NCBI RefSeq assembly: GCF_014635085.1
Contig: NZ_BMCH01000001.1
Coordinates: 403,151 to 467,150, forward strand
Origin: Asaia siamensis
GTDB taxonomy: Bacteria > Pseudomonadota > Alphaproteobacteria > Acetobacterales > Acetobacteraceae
Reading direction: 5' to 3'
DNA length: 64,000 nt
Shown: positions 7,934 through 16,555 of the stretch, one piece after another
How the letters are laid out: each line of letters starts with the position of its first letter
How positions within the stretch are numbered: position 1 is the first letter of the stretch
Made by a program: the position numbers and the translations under genes
Notes under the pieces: generated by a model
Told to the model about the DNA's origin: nothing
What the model saw: only the letters and a program-made list of their open reading frames with translations
The model's database searches: none

Positions 7934-8599
7934 ATGCCGCCTGATCCGATCGCCCCGCAGTATCTTCTGGGCGCTTATCGGCAGGGGATTTTCCCTATGT
8001 CCGAATCACGCGATTCCGATGAGATCAGCTGGCATCGCCCGTACGAGCGCGGCGTTCTCCCTCTCGACTCGCGCTTTCATCTCTCACGCAGGCTGGCCCG
8101 TACCGTGCTTCAGGGGCGTTTCGACGTTACGAGCAATCGCTGTTTCGATGAGGTGATCCGCTGCTGTGCCGAGACACCGGGGCGAGGCGGCACTTGGATC
8201 AGCCTGCGTCTGCAGGCGCAGTACGATCTTCTGCATCGCCTCGGTTACGCCCATTCGATCGAGACATGGTCTGACGGTCGGCTGGTCGGCGGCCTTTATG
8301 GCGTGAAGCTGGGTGCAGCCTTTTTCGGGGAGAGCATGTTTTCGCGCTGCACGGATGCCTCGAAAGTGGCGCTGGTCCATCTGGTTGCCTCACTGCGCTG
8401 TTCGGGATTCGCGCTGCTCGATACGCAGTTTCCAACGGCGCATCTGGAAACATTCGGTTGTCTTGCCGTTCCTGATGCAGCCTATCGGTTGATGCTGGAC
8501 CACGCGGTCGCGATTGAGGCATCGTGGGATGAAGATGTCACGCTGGGCAGACTCCGGCAGGAGATCATCCGTCTTCGTGACGGTATCGACGCTCGCTAG
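7934..8599 (+). CDS. aat: Leucyl/phenylalanyl-tRNA--protein transferase
   Basis: The 221-residue protein is a complete Aat, which transfers Leu or Phe from tRNA to proteins with N-terminal Arg or Lys. The transfer creates N-degrons read by ClpS-ClpAP. Diagnostic motifs are LLGAYRQGIFPMSE near the N-terminus, WHRPYERGVLPLD, GGTWISLRLQAQYDLLHRLGYAHSIETW, GLYGVKLGAAFFGESMFSR and LLDTQFPTAHLETFG. The ATG at 7934 has GGGAG at proper spacing. An ATG at 7925 is too close to that site. It is a cytoplasmic enzyme and forms its own unit before two exported-protein genes. Confidence 0.95.
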   Translation: MPPDPIAPQYLLGAYRQGIFPMSESRDSDEISWHRPYERGVLPLDSRFHLSRRLARTVLQGRFDVTSNRCFDEVIRCCAETPGRGGTWISLRLQAQYDLLHRLGYAHSIETWSDGRLVGGLYGVKLGAAFFGESMFSRCTDASKVALVHLVASLRCSGFALLDTQFPTAHLETFGCLAVPDAAYRLMLDHAVAIEASWDEDVTLGRLRQEIIRLRDGIDAR

Positions 8600-8619
8600 G
8601 GCGTATTGGAGGGAATAAA

Positions 8620-9252
8620 ATGTCGATGTTCCAAGTAAAGGGCGCTGCGGCGCTTTCGCTGGCCGCCCTTGTCACGGGTGGGGCTGGCACGGCTCTGGCG
8701 CAGCAGCATCCGCGACTTTCGCCCTCTCGCGACGTCACGGTCGTTTATTCGGTGCAGCCGGAAAAAATGCCCAAGCCTGTAGAGGCCATCGTCCAGTTCA
8801 AGGCCGAGGGCGACAAGCTGCGCATCGACGCACCGGACCACGCGGGTTCGACCATTCTTGACCGGCCTGCCCAGCGCGTCACGCTGATCATGCACAAGCA
8901 GCGCGTCTATACGAGCTTTGCGCCCAAGCACGGCCTGCGCAACCCGTTCATGCTCGATATGTCGATGCAATATGCGCCCGATGGCACAGGCACGGTGGCA
9001 GGGCTTGCCTGTAACAAATGGACCATCACTTCCACCCACGGCAACGCGGTGGCCTGCGTCACGGAAGACGGGGTTATTCTGAGCGAGGAAGGCGTCGATG
9101 CGGACGGGCTGCATGGCAAGCTTGAAGCGCAGAAGGTCACGTATGGACCGATCGCCGAGACATTGTTCGTTCCCCCCTCCGATTATCAGCAGATCACCGC
9201 CCAGATGCCGATCCCGCACGGTGCCGGCCCGCAGAGCTCTGCCAAGCCGTGA
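8620..9252 (+). CDS. Exported DUF4412-like protein, first of a tandem pair
   Basis: The 210-residue protein begins with a signal peptide (GAAALSLAALVTGGAGTALA-QQ). The mature chain is beta-rich, with a DVTVVYSVQ strand, an LRIDAPDHAGSTILDR section and a later VAGLACNKWTITSTHGNAVACVTEDGVIL section with a pair of cysteines likely to be disulfide-bonded. This pattern resembles DUF4412-type periplasmic proteins, whose function is unknown. It has a strong ribosome site, TTGGAGGG. The next gene starts 2 bases after its stop and encodes a diverged relative, so the two are almost certainly co-expressed. Confidence 0.72.
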   Translation: MSMFQVKGAAALSLAALVTGGAGTALAQQHPRLSPSRDVTVVYSVQPEKMPKPVEAIVQFKAEGDKLRIDAPDHAGSTILDRPAQRVTLIMHKQRVYTSFAPKHGLRNPFMLDMSMQYAPDGTGTVAGLACNKWTITSTHGNAVACVTEDGVILSEEGVDADGLHGKLEAQKVTYGPIAETLFVPPSDYQQITAQMPIPHGAGPQSSAKP

Positions 9253-9254
9253 TC

Positions 9255-9851
9255 ATGAAGGCTTCCGTCCTTTGCGGCCTTGCCCTTGCCGCGCTTTCTT
9301 CTGCGGCCTCATCGGCTCTCGCCGATGAGGCCGCTCCGCCAGCCGCGACCACGCCTTATGTGACGCCTCAGGTCGATGTGGATGTCACCTATGAGGCCAC
9401 CGGGCCGGACGGACACGTCTATCCACAGCGCATGCGCTGGAACGCGGCCCATTGGCAGCAGCGTCTCGACATGACGTCGACAGGGCTCATCATGCTGACC
9501 GATTATCGCGCTCATCGCCTGTCTGTGGTCGATACGCGCGAGAAAACCTACACGGTTTCGGGCGCACCGGATTCGCAATTTGCGCCACCCGGACAGCGGG
9601 CTTCGGGCCAATGGATCAGAGGAGTGGCGGATCGCGTGGCGAACCAGGCCTGCACCCACTGGACCACGACCGATACTGACGGTCGGACTGCCGATTTCTG
9701 TTACGCAGAGAACGGCGTGCTGCTTTTGGCGACGCATGATGGCACGCCGCTCATTCGTGCTGTCGCTTATGCAGAGACGCCTCAGGGGCCCGAAATCTTC
9801 AGGGAGCCGGAAGGCTTTCACGAAATCGATGCGATGAAACTGGCCCAGTAG
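9255..9851 (+). CDS. Exported protein, second of the tandem pair
   Basis: The 198-residue protein has a signal peptide (MKASVLCGLALAALSSAASSALA-DE). It shares with the preceding product a DVxVxY strand near the mature N-terminus, a middle strand region, and a C-terminal block VANQACTHWTTTDTDGRTADFCYAENGVLL that lines up with VAGLACNKWTITSTHGNAVACVTEDGVIL. The two look like an old tandem duplication. Start is either ATG 9255 or an overlapping GTG at 9249, with coupling to the upstream stop in both cases. No function is recognised. A periplasmic or outer-membrane-associated role is inferred from the signal. Confidence 0.65.
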   Translation: MKASVLCGLALAALSSAASSALADEAAPPAATTPYVTPQVDVDVTYEATGPDGHVYPQRMRWNAAHWQQRLDMTSTGLIMLTDYRAHRLSVVDTREKTYTVSGAPDSQFAPPGQRASGQWIRGVADRVANQACTHWTTTDTDGRTADFCYAENGVLLLATHDGTPLIRAVAYAETPQGPEIFREPEGFHEIDAMKLAQ

Positions 9852-10019
9852 GCCGTTTCAGACGCCTTGGGACGGCAAACGGGCCATTTTGCGCGATTAT
9901 GTTACATTTCTGCCCGTTTTTCGTCCTGTTCGGTCCAAAATTCGACACCATATGGAGGGTATAACGTTCATGTCGGATCGGCCGCTCTGTTTGGCCCGAT
10001 CTGTCGAGGAGGTTTCCAA

Positions 10020-10388
10020 ATGCGTCATATCCTGAAAATTGGCCTTGCGGCTCTGCCTCTTGCAGGTCTTCTGGGAGGCGCTCCCCTGGCTCAGGCTCAC
10101 CCCTATGGCTGGGGCGGTGGCCCCGGCTGGCACGGTGGTGGCCCCGGTTGGCGTGGTGATCGTGGCTGGCGTCGCGGTGGCGGTGGCAATGCCTTTGTCG
10201 GTGGGCTGGTCGGCGGTCTTGTCGGTGGTGCCGTGATTGGCGCAATTGCGCGTCCCTATGTGGCACCGCCCCCGCCGCCGGTCGTTTATGCACCGCCCCC
10301 GCCAGTCGTTTATCAGCCCCCGCCGCGGGTAGTTTACCCGCCGCCAGTTGCGGTCTATCCCTCCTACCCGGCATATCCCGCATATTGA
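10020..10388 (+). CDS. Exported Gly/Trp- and Pro/Tyr-rich low-complexity protein
   Basis: The 122-residue protein has a signal peptide (ILKIGLAALPLAGLLGGAPLAQA-HP), then a Gly-Trp-Arg-rich stretch (GWGGGPGWHGGGPGW). Next comes a glycine-zipper-like hydrophobic segment (FVGGLVGGLVGGAVIGAIA), then a C-terminal tail of repeated PPPPVVY/PPPVVY units ending in PSYPAYPAY. The zipper could insert in a membrane and the Pro-Tyr tail would be extended, so a cell-envelope protein is likely. The ATG follows GAGGAGGTTTCC, a very strong ribosome site. No specific function is recognised. Confidence 0.7.
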   Translation: MRHILKIGLAALPLAGLLGGAPLAQAHPYGWGGGPGWHGGGPGWRGDRGWRRGGGGNAFVGGLVGGLVGGAVIGAIARPYVAPPPPPVVYAPPPPVVYQPPPRVVYPPPVAVYPSYPAYPAY

Positions 10389-10409
10389 GCACGAGGTCTC
10401 GATTTCATC

Positions 10410-10871
10410 ATGGTAGCTATTGGCGATAGCGCGCCCGCTTTTTCCCTTCCCGCTGCCGGTGGTCAGACCATTGACAGCGAGGGTCTCAAGGGGCAGCCCT
10501 ATCTGGTTTATTTCTATCCTAAGGCCGACACGCCGGGATGCACGACCCAGGCCTGCGACCTGCGCGACCAGAAGCAGACACTTGGAACTCTGGGGCTGAA
10601 GGTCATTGGCATCAGCCCCGACCCGGTCGAAAAGCTGGAGCGTTTCGCCAAGAAATACGGGCTCGACTTCACGCTCGCCAGCGATGCCGAGCATGAGCTG
10701 GCCGATCGTTACGGCACCTGGGTAGAGAAGACCAATTACGGCAAGACCTATTTCGGCATGGAGCGCAGCTCCTTTCTGGTCGATGCCGATGGCGTCATCC
10801 GCGCCATATGGCGCAAGGTGAAACCTGCCGAGCATGTTGCGCTCGTGACAGAAGCCGCCTCCGAATTGTAG
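10410..10871 (+). CDS. bcp: Thioredoxin-dependent thiol peroxidase (Bcp, peroxiredoxin Q)
   Basis: The 153-residue protein is a full-length Bcp/PrxQ. The peroxidatic cysteine is Cys44 in ADTPGCTTQACD and a second cysteine, Cys49, sits five residues on, as in the atypical two-Cys group. ERSSFLVDADGVIRAIWRKVKP is the conserved C-terminal section. It reduces hydrogen peroxide and organic peroxides in the cytoplasm using thioredoxin, which suits an organism with vigorous periplasmic oxidation. It is followed after 15 bases by the giant AsmA-like gene and may be co-transcribed with it. Confidence 0.95.
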   Translation: MVAIGDSAPAFSLPAAGGQTIDSEGLKGQPYLVYFYPKADTPGCTTQACDLRDQKQTLGTLGLKVIGISPDPVEKLERFAKKYGLDFTLASDAEHELADRYGTWVEKTNYGKTYFGMERSSFLVDADGVIRAIWRKVKPAEHVALVTEAASEL

Positions 10872-10886
10872 GTTTCTGAAAGAATA

Positions 10887-13800
10887 GTGCCGCACGATCT
10901 TTTCCATCGTGCGTCCTGGCGGGCGTTCCGTCTTGGGGCGCTTGTGCTGATCCTGCCGCTGGCTCTGGTGCTGGTGGCGGGCGCCGCACTTCTGTGGCGC
11001 CTCGCTGCCGGACCTCTGGATGTGACGGCCATTGCCCGTCATTTTTCCCCCGTGGCCATTCAGGCAGGGCAGCAGCCCGGTCACCCTGCGGGCAGGCTGG
11101 TCTGGCAGCAGGTCTTCCTGAGTTGGCAGCCCGGCCTGAGGCATATCCATCCTCTTCTGATCATCGACGCGAAAGATCTCCGTATCCTTCGTCAGGATGG
11201 CACGGCCACACTCGCTGCGCGGAATGCGCGCGTGGCCTTCAGGATGGCACCGCTCCTGCGCGGTAGTCTGGAGCCGAGGACGATCGCGCTCGATGGGGCT
11301 CGAATTATCCTCAAGCGATCGCAGGACGGGTCGATCGACCTCGACTGGCCCGGCGCGGTGCACCGATCTTCCCATTCCGGCGGGTTTTCGATCGATTTTC
11401 TGCGCGGGGCAGCGCTGCATGATGTCAGCGTAACCCTGCGCGATGCTCTTCCTGATCATGCGCAGGGCGCGGGTGATCTGACGCTGCAAATTGCCAGGGC
11501 GGCGCTTTCCCGCCCGCCTTCGGCAGATCTGTCGCAATGGCTCGGCACGGTCGAGGGTGCCTTCGGCCCGGCTTCGTTACCCCGGATGACTTTCGTGGCT
11601 CATGGTGCTGCAGGTGAAGGTGGTTCTACTGCCTGGGACCTGAAACTTGGCCCTGTATCGCCTGCGCTTTTTGCTGGGCTGCTGCCCCACGCCGCATCAT
11701 GGCGCCTGCCGGTTACGGCCGAGTCTCATGTCGTCATCCCGCCATCGGGTCATGTCCGCAATGGCAGCCTTCCCGTCTCCGAAGCACGGCTTTCAGTCAC
11801 TTTTCGCGCAGGGCAGATCGATCAGAAAGAAGGCTCACCGCTACAGGTTTCTGAGGCGGGTGTGGCGGCCCATCTTGCCCTGAAGGGCAAACAGGCTGTT
11901 CTCGACGATTTCCACGCGGGCATCACGCTTATCGATGATCAGGGCCACCCGACGCATTTCGCGGCAAGTGGAACCCTTGCTGTCGACTCCCTGATGCAGG
12001 CGAAACAGATCGACGGCCACGTCTCTGCTTCGGCAACGACGCTCGATGTGCCCCATCTCGCTTCCATCTGGCCAGCTATCGTGATGAAGGGCGCCCGCCG
12101 CTGGGTGACGCGTAACCTCACCGAGGGAACAGGCAGCAATCTCTCAATCGACGCGACGGTTCACAGCGGCTCGGGCTGGGCGCATATACGGCCAACACAG
12201 ACGGCGGCGACGCTGGATGTGAAAGATGCCGTCGTGAACTGGCTTAGGCCCATCCCCCCGGCGCGCAATGTCTCTGCACGTTTCAGTTTCGCCGGACCCG
12301 ATACGCTTAGGATTGATTTTCTTGGGGGAATCCAGCCCAGCGGTGATGCGGCCAACGCGCCACTTCTGCATCTTGATAGCGGAAGCATGTTGATCAGCGA
12401 TCTTCTGGCGCGTGATCAGATGGGTACGATCAATCTGGCCATGTCTGGCGATCTCGCCGCCCATATGGGGCTGCTGGCGCATCAGCGACTGCATCTTCTG
12501 TCGCGCCATCCGTTGCCTTTCACGCATCCCTCCGGCCCGGTGACAGTCACCGGACAGATCACGCTGCCTTTGTCGTCCCATATCGAGAATGACCAGATTC
12601 ACGTGAATGCAGAGGCGCGTTTCCGGAACGTTGCGCTGGGCAATGTCGTGCTCGGCCGCGATCTGACAAATGCCAGCGGCACGATGAAGGCGACCGAACG
12701 TCATCTTAGCCTCACAGGAGAGGGGCTGCTCGATAATGTGCCGACGACGGCACGGCTCGAAGAGAATTTTCTGAGTCGCGACGGCGGGTTGCGTGAAGAT
12801 GTGCACGCTGTCTCGGTTTTCGACGAGGATGCGCTCCAGCGCTCCCATATTGGCAGCCAGTCTCTCTTTCATGGCACGGCCCAGCTTGTGGCCGATTACA
12901 AGGCGCGTTTCGACGGGCGTGCTGATCTGCACTTATCGCTCGATCTTGCTGACTCGGCCCTGTCCATTCCGGTCTGGCGCAAGGCGCGTGGCGACAAGGC
13001 GACCGCCGCCGCACATATCGGGCTGAAACAGGGGCAGATTGTCGCTCTCGACCAGATTGCGGCAGAAGGGCCCGAACTGCATGTCGAGGGGAGAGGGCTG
13101 GTCAGCGACGGGAAGGTGAAAAGCCTTGCACTCGATAATTTCGTTGTGGGGCGGTCGAACGGAGATGCCGTGATCGAGCTGCCCGGCTTCGATAACGCGC
13201 CAGTCAATGTGCATGTGCATGCCCATGATCTCGATCTGGCGCCGCTGCTCCATGGGGATGACGCAAAGGAAGCGACTGCTACAGACAAGCCCAGTCCTTC
13301 GGGGCCTGTGTCAGGCCCCAGGCCTGCCGGGGCCGGAGCACCGGAGATGCGCTGGAGTGTCGATCTGGCGACGGATCGTCTCTTCTATAGCCAGACCGGG
13401 TCGTTTGGCGGCGTGGTGGCTCATCTCGAACATCGTAATCATCGCCTTGAGAAGGGGCATTTTTCTTTCAGGCAACCTGTCGCCGTACAGATGCAACTGA
13501 CGCCCCATAAGGACGGGCGGTATCTGCAGCTCAATGTCGATAATCTCGGCACGCTGCTGAGCCAGACCGGTATGACGGAAAGGCTTGAGGGGGGAGAAGC
13601 CCAGATTGCCGGGTCTGTGGGGGATGGTGGCACAGGTCAGTTGCCGCCCTTCAAGGGGGTCATTTCGGTCTCCCCCTTCACCTTCAGGCAGCCACCGGCT
13701 GCGCTGACGGCAGCGACCCATCTTTCGGTGTTCAACTGGTCTCAGGCCAGCAGCGACCGTTTTGAGGTGCAGCATCTGCATCTTCCGGTCAAAATCACTA

Positions 13801-14099
13801 ATGATGTCATGACCATCCATGATGGACATCTCGGCAATCCGGCGCTCGGGGCGACGCTCGAGGGCAAGATCGGCCTCGATCAGGGCAAGCTTGATCTTCA
13901 GGGCACGGTAGTACCTGTTTTCGGAATAAACGCAGCACCTGGTCGCCTGCCCAATGTCGGCAAGCTCTTTTCTCCCGAATCCGGGGGCGGGGTTCTGGCG
14001 GCGACATTTACGGTCAAGGGCACGGCGGGCAATCCGACACTCTCGGTCAATCCCTTTGCCATGCTATTACCCGGTGTGATGCGTCAGCTCGCCAAATAA
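10887..14099 (+). CDS. Large AsmA-superfamily protein (YhdP/DUF3971-like)
   Basis: The 1070-residue protein has one N-terminal membrane helix (residues ~15-40, LGALVLILPLALVLVAGAALLW) followed by a very long beta-rich periplasmic region. This fits the DUF3971/AsmA_2 architecture of YhdP. Internal sections such as GGFSIDFLRGAALHDVSVTLRD and the C-terminal LDLQGTVVPVFGINAAPGRLPNVG are typical, the latter being the conserved end of YhdP-like proteins. Members form hydrophobic grooves that carry phospholipids between inner and outer membranes. The start is a GTG at 10887 with a modest ribosome site. A second AsmA-like gene lies at 16552. Confidence 0.82.
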   Translation: MPHDLFHRASWRAFRLGALVLILPLALVLVAGAALLWRLAAGPLDVTAIARHFSPVAIQAGQQPGHPAGRLVWQQVFLSWQPGLRHIHPLLIIDAKDLRILRQDGTATLAARNARVAFRMAPLLRGSLEPRTIALDGARIILKRSQDGSIDLDWPGAVHRSSHSGGFSIDFLRGAALHDVSVTLRDALPDHAQGAGDLTLQIARAALSRPPSADLSQWLGTVEGAFGPASLPRMTFVAHGAAGEGGSTAWDLKLGPVSPALFAGLLPHAASWRLPVTAESHVVIPPSGHVRNGSLPVSEARLSVTFRAGQIDQKEGSPLQVSEAGVAAHLALKGKQAVLDDFHAGITLIDDQGHPTHFAASGTLAVDSLMQAKQIDGHVSASATTLDVPHLASIWPAIVMKGARRWVTRNLTEGTGSNLSIDATVHSGSGWAHIRPTQTAATLDVKDAVVNWLRPIPPARNVSARFSFAGPDTLRIDFLGGIQPSGDAANAPLLHLDSGSMLISDLLARDQMGTINLAMSGDLAAHMGLLAHQRLHLLSRHPLPFTHPSGPVTVTGQITLPLSSHIENDQIHVNAEARFRNVALGNVVLGRDLTNASGTMKATERHLSLTGEGLLDNVPTTARLEENFLSRDGGLREDVHAVSVFDEDALQRSHIGSQSLFHGTAQLVADYKARFDGRADLHLSLDLADSALSIPVWRKARGDKATAAAHIGLKQGQIVALDQIAAEGPELHVEGRGLVSDGKVKSLALDNFVVGRSNGDAVIELPGFDNAPVNVHVHAHDLDLAPLLHGDDAKEATATDKPSPSGPVSGPRPAGAGAPEMRWSVDLATDRLFYSQTGSFGGVVAHLEHRNHRLEKGHFSFRQPVAVQMQLTPHKDGRYLQLNVDNLGTLLSQTGMTERLEGGEAQIAGSVGDGGTGQLPPFKGVISVSPFTFRQPPAALTAATHLSVFNWSQASSDRFEVQHLHLPVKITNDVMTIHDGHLGNPALGATLEGKIGLDQGKLDLQGTVVPVFGINAAPGRLPNVGKLFSPESGGGVLAATFTVKGTAGNPTLSVNPFAMLLPGVMRQLAK

Positions 14100-14177
14100 C
14101 AGGCAGCAGGGCGTAAGGCCCGTCCGGGTGAAAGGTGTTTCAGCCAGTTTCCGGACAGCAGAACAGGGAGAGGCGCG

Positions 14178-15563
14178 ATGCGCGACGACAGCAATGCAGA
14201 TCTGTTTGGCGCACCGCCGCCCCGTCAGGGCAAGGCTTCTGTGCAGGCTCATCAACAGCGACCGTCCGTATCGGCCGCACCTGAGATGGCGCGCCAGACG
14301 CAGCCGCTGGCAGATCGCCTGCGCCCCAGACAGCTTTCAGAAGTCGTAGGGCAGGATCACCTGCTCGGCCCGACGGGTCTGCTTGCGCAGATGCTCAGGC
14401 GCAACACGCTGCCAAGCCTCATTCTCTGGGGTGGTCCAGGCTGCGGCAAGACAACCATCGCCCGTCTGCTTGCACGAGAGGCCAAGCTGCGTTTCGAGCA
14501 GATCTCTGCCGTTTTCTCTGGCGTCGCCGATCTGAAAAAAGCCTTCGAGACCGCCTCGCGTTTCCAGCAGGAGACGGGGCGGGGCACATTGCTCTTTGTC
14601 GACGAGATCCATCGTTTCAACCGCGCCCAGCAGGACGGGTTTCTGCCCTATGTCGAGCGCGGAACGGTCATTCTCATAGGAGCGACAACCGAGAATCCGT
14701 CATTCGCCCTCAACGGCGCCCTGCTTTCGCGCTGTCAGGTTCTGGTGCTCAACCGTCTGGATGATGCGGGGCTCGAAAAACTGCTGCAGCGCGCGGAGCA
14801 GGAGGCAGGCAAGGCATTGCCGCTGACGGAAGAGGGGCGGGCGTCTCTCAGGGCCATGGCTGATGGTGACGGGCGCTATCTGCTTAATCTGGTCGAGCAG
14901 ATCCAGGCCCTGCCCGAGGGCGAGCGCCTCGACACGGCGGGTCTGGCCACAGTGGTCGCGCGACGGGCGGTGCTTTATGACAAGGACCGCGAAGAGCATT
15001 ACAATCTCATCTCGGCGCTGCATAAATCGCTGCGCGGTTCTGACCCCGATGCAGGTCTCTACTGGTTTGCCCGCATGCTGGAAGGGGGGGAAGACCCTCG
15101 CTATATCGCCAGACGCATGACACGATTTGCCGCCGAGGATGTCGGGATGGCCGATCCTTCAGCGCTTCCTCTGGCCGTAGCAGCATGGGAAACCTATGAG
15201 CGCCTCGGCAGCCCGGAAGGGGAGCTGGCTCTGGCGCAACTCGTCGTTCATCTCGCCACGGCGCCAAAGTCGAATGCTGTCTATCGGGCCTATAATCAGG
15301 CACGCAAACTGGCCCGCGAGACAGGCAGCCTTGGGCCACCGCATCACATTCGCAATGCTCCTACCAAGCTGATGAAGAGCATCGGTTACGGCAAAGGCTA
15401 TGAATACGATCATGATACGGAAGAGGGGTTTTCGGGTCAGAATTACTTCCCCGATGAGATGGAGCGCGTGGCGCTTTACCAGCCGACCGACCGCGGGCAG
15501 GAGCGGGAGATCAGAAAAAATCTGGACAGGCAGGCCGCAATACGGGCAAGCCGTCGCCCATGA
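14178..15563 (+). CDS. rarA: Replication-associated recombination protein A (RarA/MgsA)
   Basis: The 461-residue AAA+ ATPase is related to clamp loaders. It has Walker A GGPGCGKTTIAR, Walker B LLFVDEIHRFNRAQQD, sensor 1 GATTENPSF, and the RarA-specific C-terminal block FAAEDVGMADPSALPLAVAAWE, followed by LATAPKSNAVYRA. RarA acts at stalled replication forks and gaps. The first ~50 residues are a low-complexity lead. The ATG at 14178 follows GGGAGAGG. It begins an overlapping chain, as its stop shares ATGA with the pseudouridine synthase gene. Confidence 0.95.
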   Translation: MRDDSNADLFGAPPPRQGKASVQAHQQRPSVSAAPEMARQTQPLADRLRPRQLSEVVGQDHLLGPTGLLAQMLRRNTLPSLILWGGPGCGKTTIARLLAREAKLRFEQISAVFSGVADLKKAFETASRFQQETGRGTLLFVDEIHRFNRAQQDGFLPYVERGTVILIGATTENPSFALNGALLSRCQVLVLNRLDDAGLEKLLQRAEQEAGKALPLTEEGRASLRAMADGDGRYLLNLVEQIQALPEGERLDTAGLATVVARRAVLYDKDREEHYNLISALHKSLRGSDPDAGLYWFARMLEGGEDPRYIARRMTRFAAEDVGMADPSALPLAVAAWETYERLGSPEGELALAQLVVHLATAPKSNAVYRAYNQARKLARETGSLGPPHHIRNAPTKLMKSIGYGKGYEYDHDTEEGFSGQNYFPDEMERVALYQPTDRGQEREIRKNLDRQAAIRASRRP

Positions 15564-16555
15564 GTGTCACAACCCGTATTGTCAGTGAAGACGAGGCCGA
15601 TATGCGCCTCGATCGCTGGTTTCGCCGCCATTTCCCCGATCTCACCCAGGGTGCGCTGCAAAAGCTGTGTCGCACCGGGCAGGTGCGCCTTGATGGCAAG
15701 CGCGTGACCGGTGCCAGTCGCCTCGCCCCCGGCCAGAGCCTGCGTATTCCGCCGTTGCCTGCGCCGACAGCGCCCCAGTCCGATCGTCCCGCTCCTCTCG
15801 ACCCGCAGCTGGCGCGCGAGATCGAGCGCATGGTGATCTATCGCGACGACCATGTGATCGTGCTCGATAAACCCTCCGGCCTGGCCACACAGGGCGGTCC
15901 CGGCATCACCAAGCATATCGACATGATGCTCGATGGTCTGCGTGGCGAATTGCATGACCGCCCGCGCCTGGTGCATCGCATCGACCGCGACACGTCGGGG
16001 TTGCTGCTTCTCGCCCGTACCCCGGGTGTTGCCGCCAAGCTCGCGGCAGCGTTTCGTGGGCGTGATGTCGACAAGACCTATTGGGCAATCGTCGTCGGTC
16101 GCCCGATGCCCGGCTCTGGTGTCATTGACCAGCCTTTGGCCAAGCTCGGCGCAGGCAACGGCTCGCTGATGATCGCCGCAACGCGTGAAGACGAAGACGC
16201 GATGGTCGCCAAGACCGATTATGAAGTCGTTGATGCGGCCGGCAAGAGACTGTCCTGGCTGGCGCTCAAGCCCCTGACCGGGCGCACGCATCAGCTGCGC
16301 GTGCATTGCGAGACACTTGGCACACCTATTCTTGGCGACCCGAAATACGGTGGCAAGGCCGCGCATATGGAAGGTTTCGTCGATCGGCTGCATCTGCACG
16401 CCCGGTCTCTCGAATTCCCGCATCCGGCGGGTGGGCGCCTGCGTGTAGCGGCCCCCTTGCCACCGCATATGCGCACGACATTCAAGGATCTCGGCTTTAC
16501 TCCGGGCGATACGCCCAAACCCGAGCGTATCGGCTTCAAGGGAGTCAGAAAATGA
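15560..16555 (+). CDS. rluC: RluA-family 23S rRNA pseudouridine synthase (RluC-like)
   Basis: The 331-residue protein has an N-terminal S4 RNA-binding domain (MRLDRWFRRHFPDLTQGALQKLCRTGQVRLDG) and a pseudouridine synthase domain. The catalytic aspartate is in LVHRIDRDTSGLLLLA. Other conserved blocks are VIVLDKPSGLATQGG, LKPLTGRTHQLRVH and PILGDPKYGG. It isomerises uridines in 23S rRNA. The S4 domain plus this layout favours RluC or RluD over RluA, and the exact target uridines are inferred. Start and stop both lie in four-base ATGA overlaps with neighbours, so it is tightly coupled. Confidence 0.9.
   Translation: MSVTTRIVSEDEADMRLDRWFRRHFPDLTQGALQKLCRTGQVRLDGKRVTGASRLAPGQSLRIPPLPAPTAPQSDRPAPLDPQLAREIERMVIYRDDHVIVLDKPSGLATQGGPGITKHIDMMLDGLRGELHDRPRLVHRIDRDTSGLLLLARTPGVAAKLAAAFRGRDVDKTYWAIVVGRPMPGSGVIDQPLAKLGAGNGSLMIAATREDEDAMVAKTDYEVVDAAGKRLSWLALKPLTGRTHQLRVHCETLGTPILGDPKYGGKAAHMEGFVDRLHLHARSLEFPHPAGGRLRVAAPLPPHMRTTFKDLGFTPGDTPKPERIGFKGVRK

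Noticed and set aside
9877-9919. AAACGGGC/GCCCGTTT repeat as a terminator after the second tandem exported gene
   Set aside because: The arms are 27 bases apart, so a stable terminator hairpin is unlikely. It may be chance or part of a promoter region.
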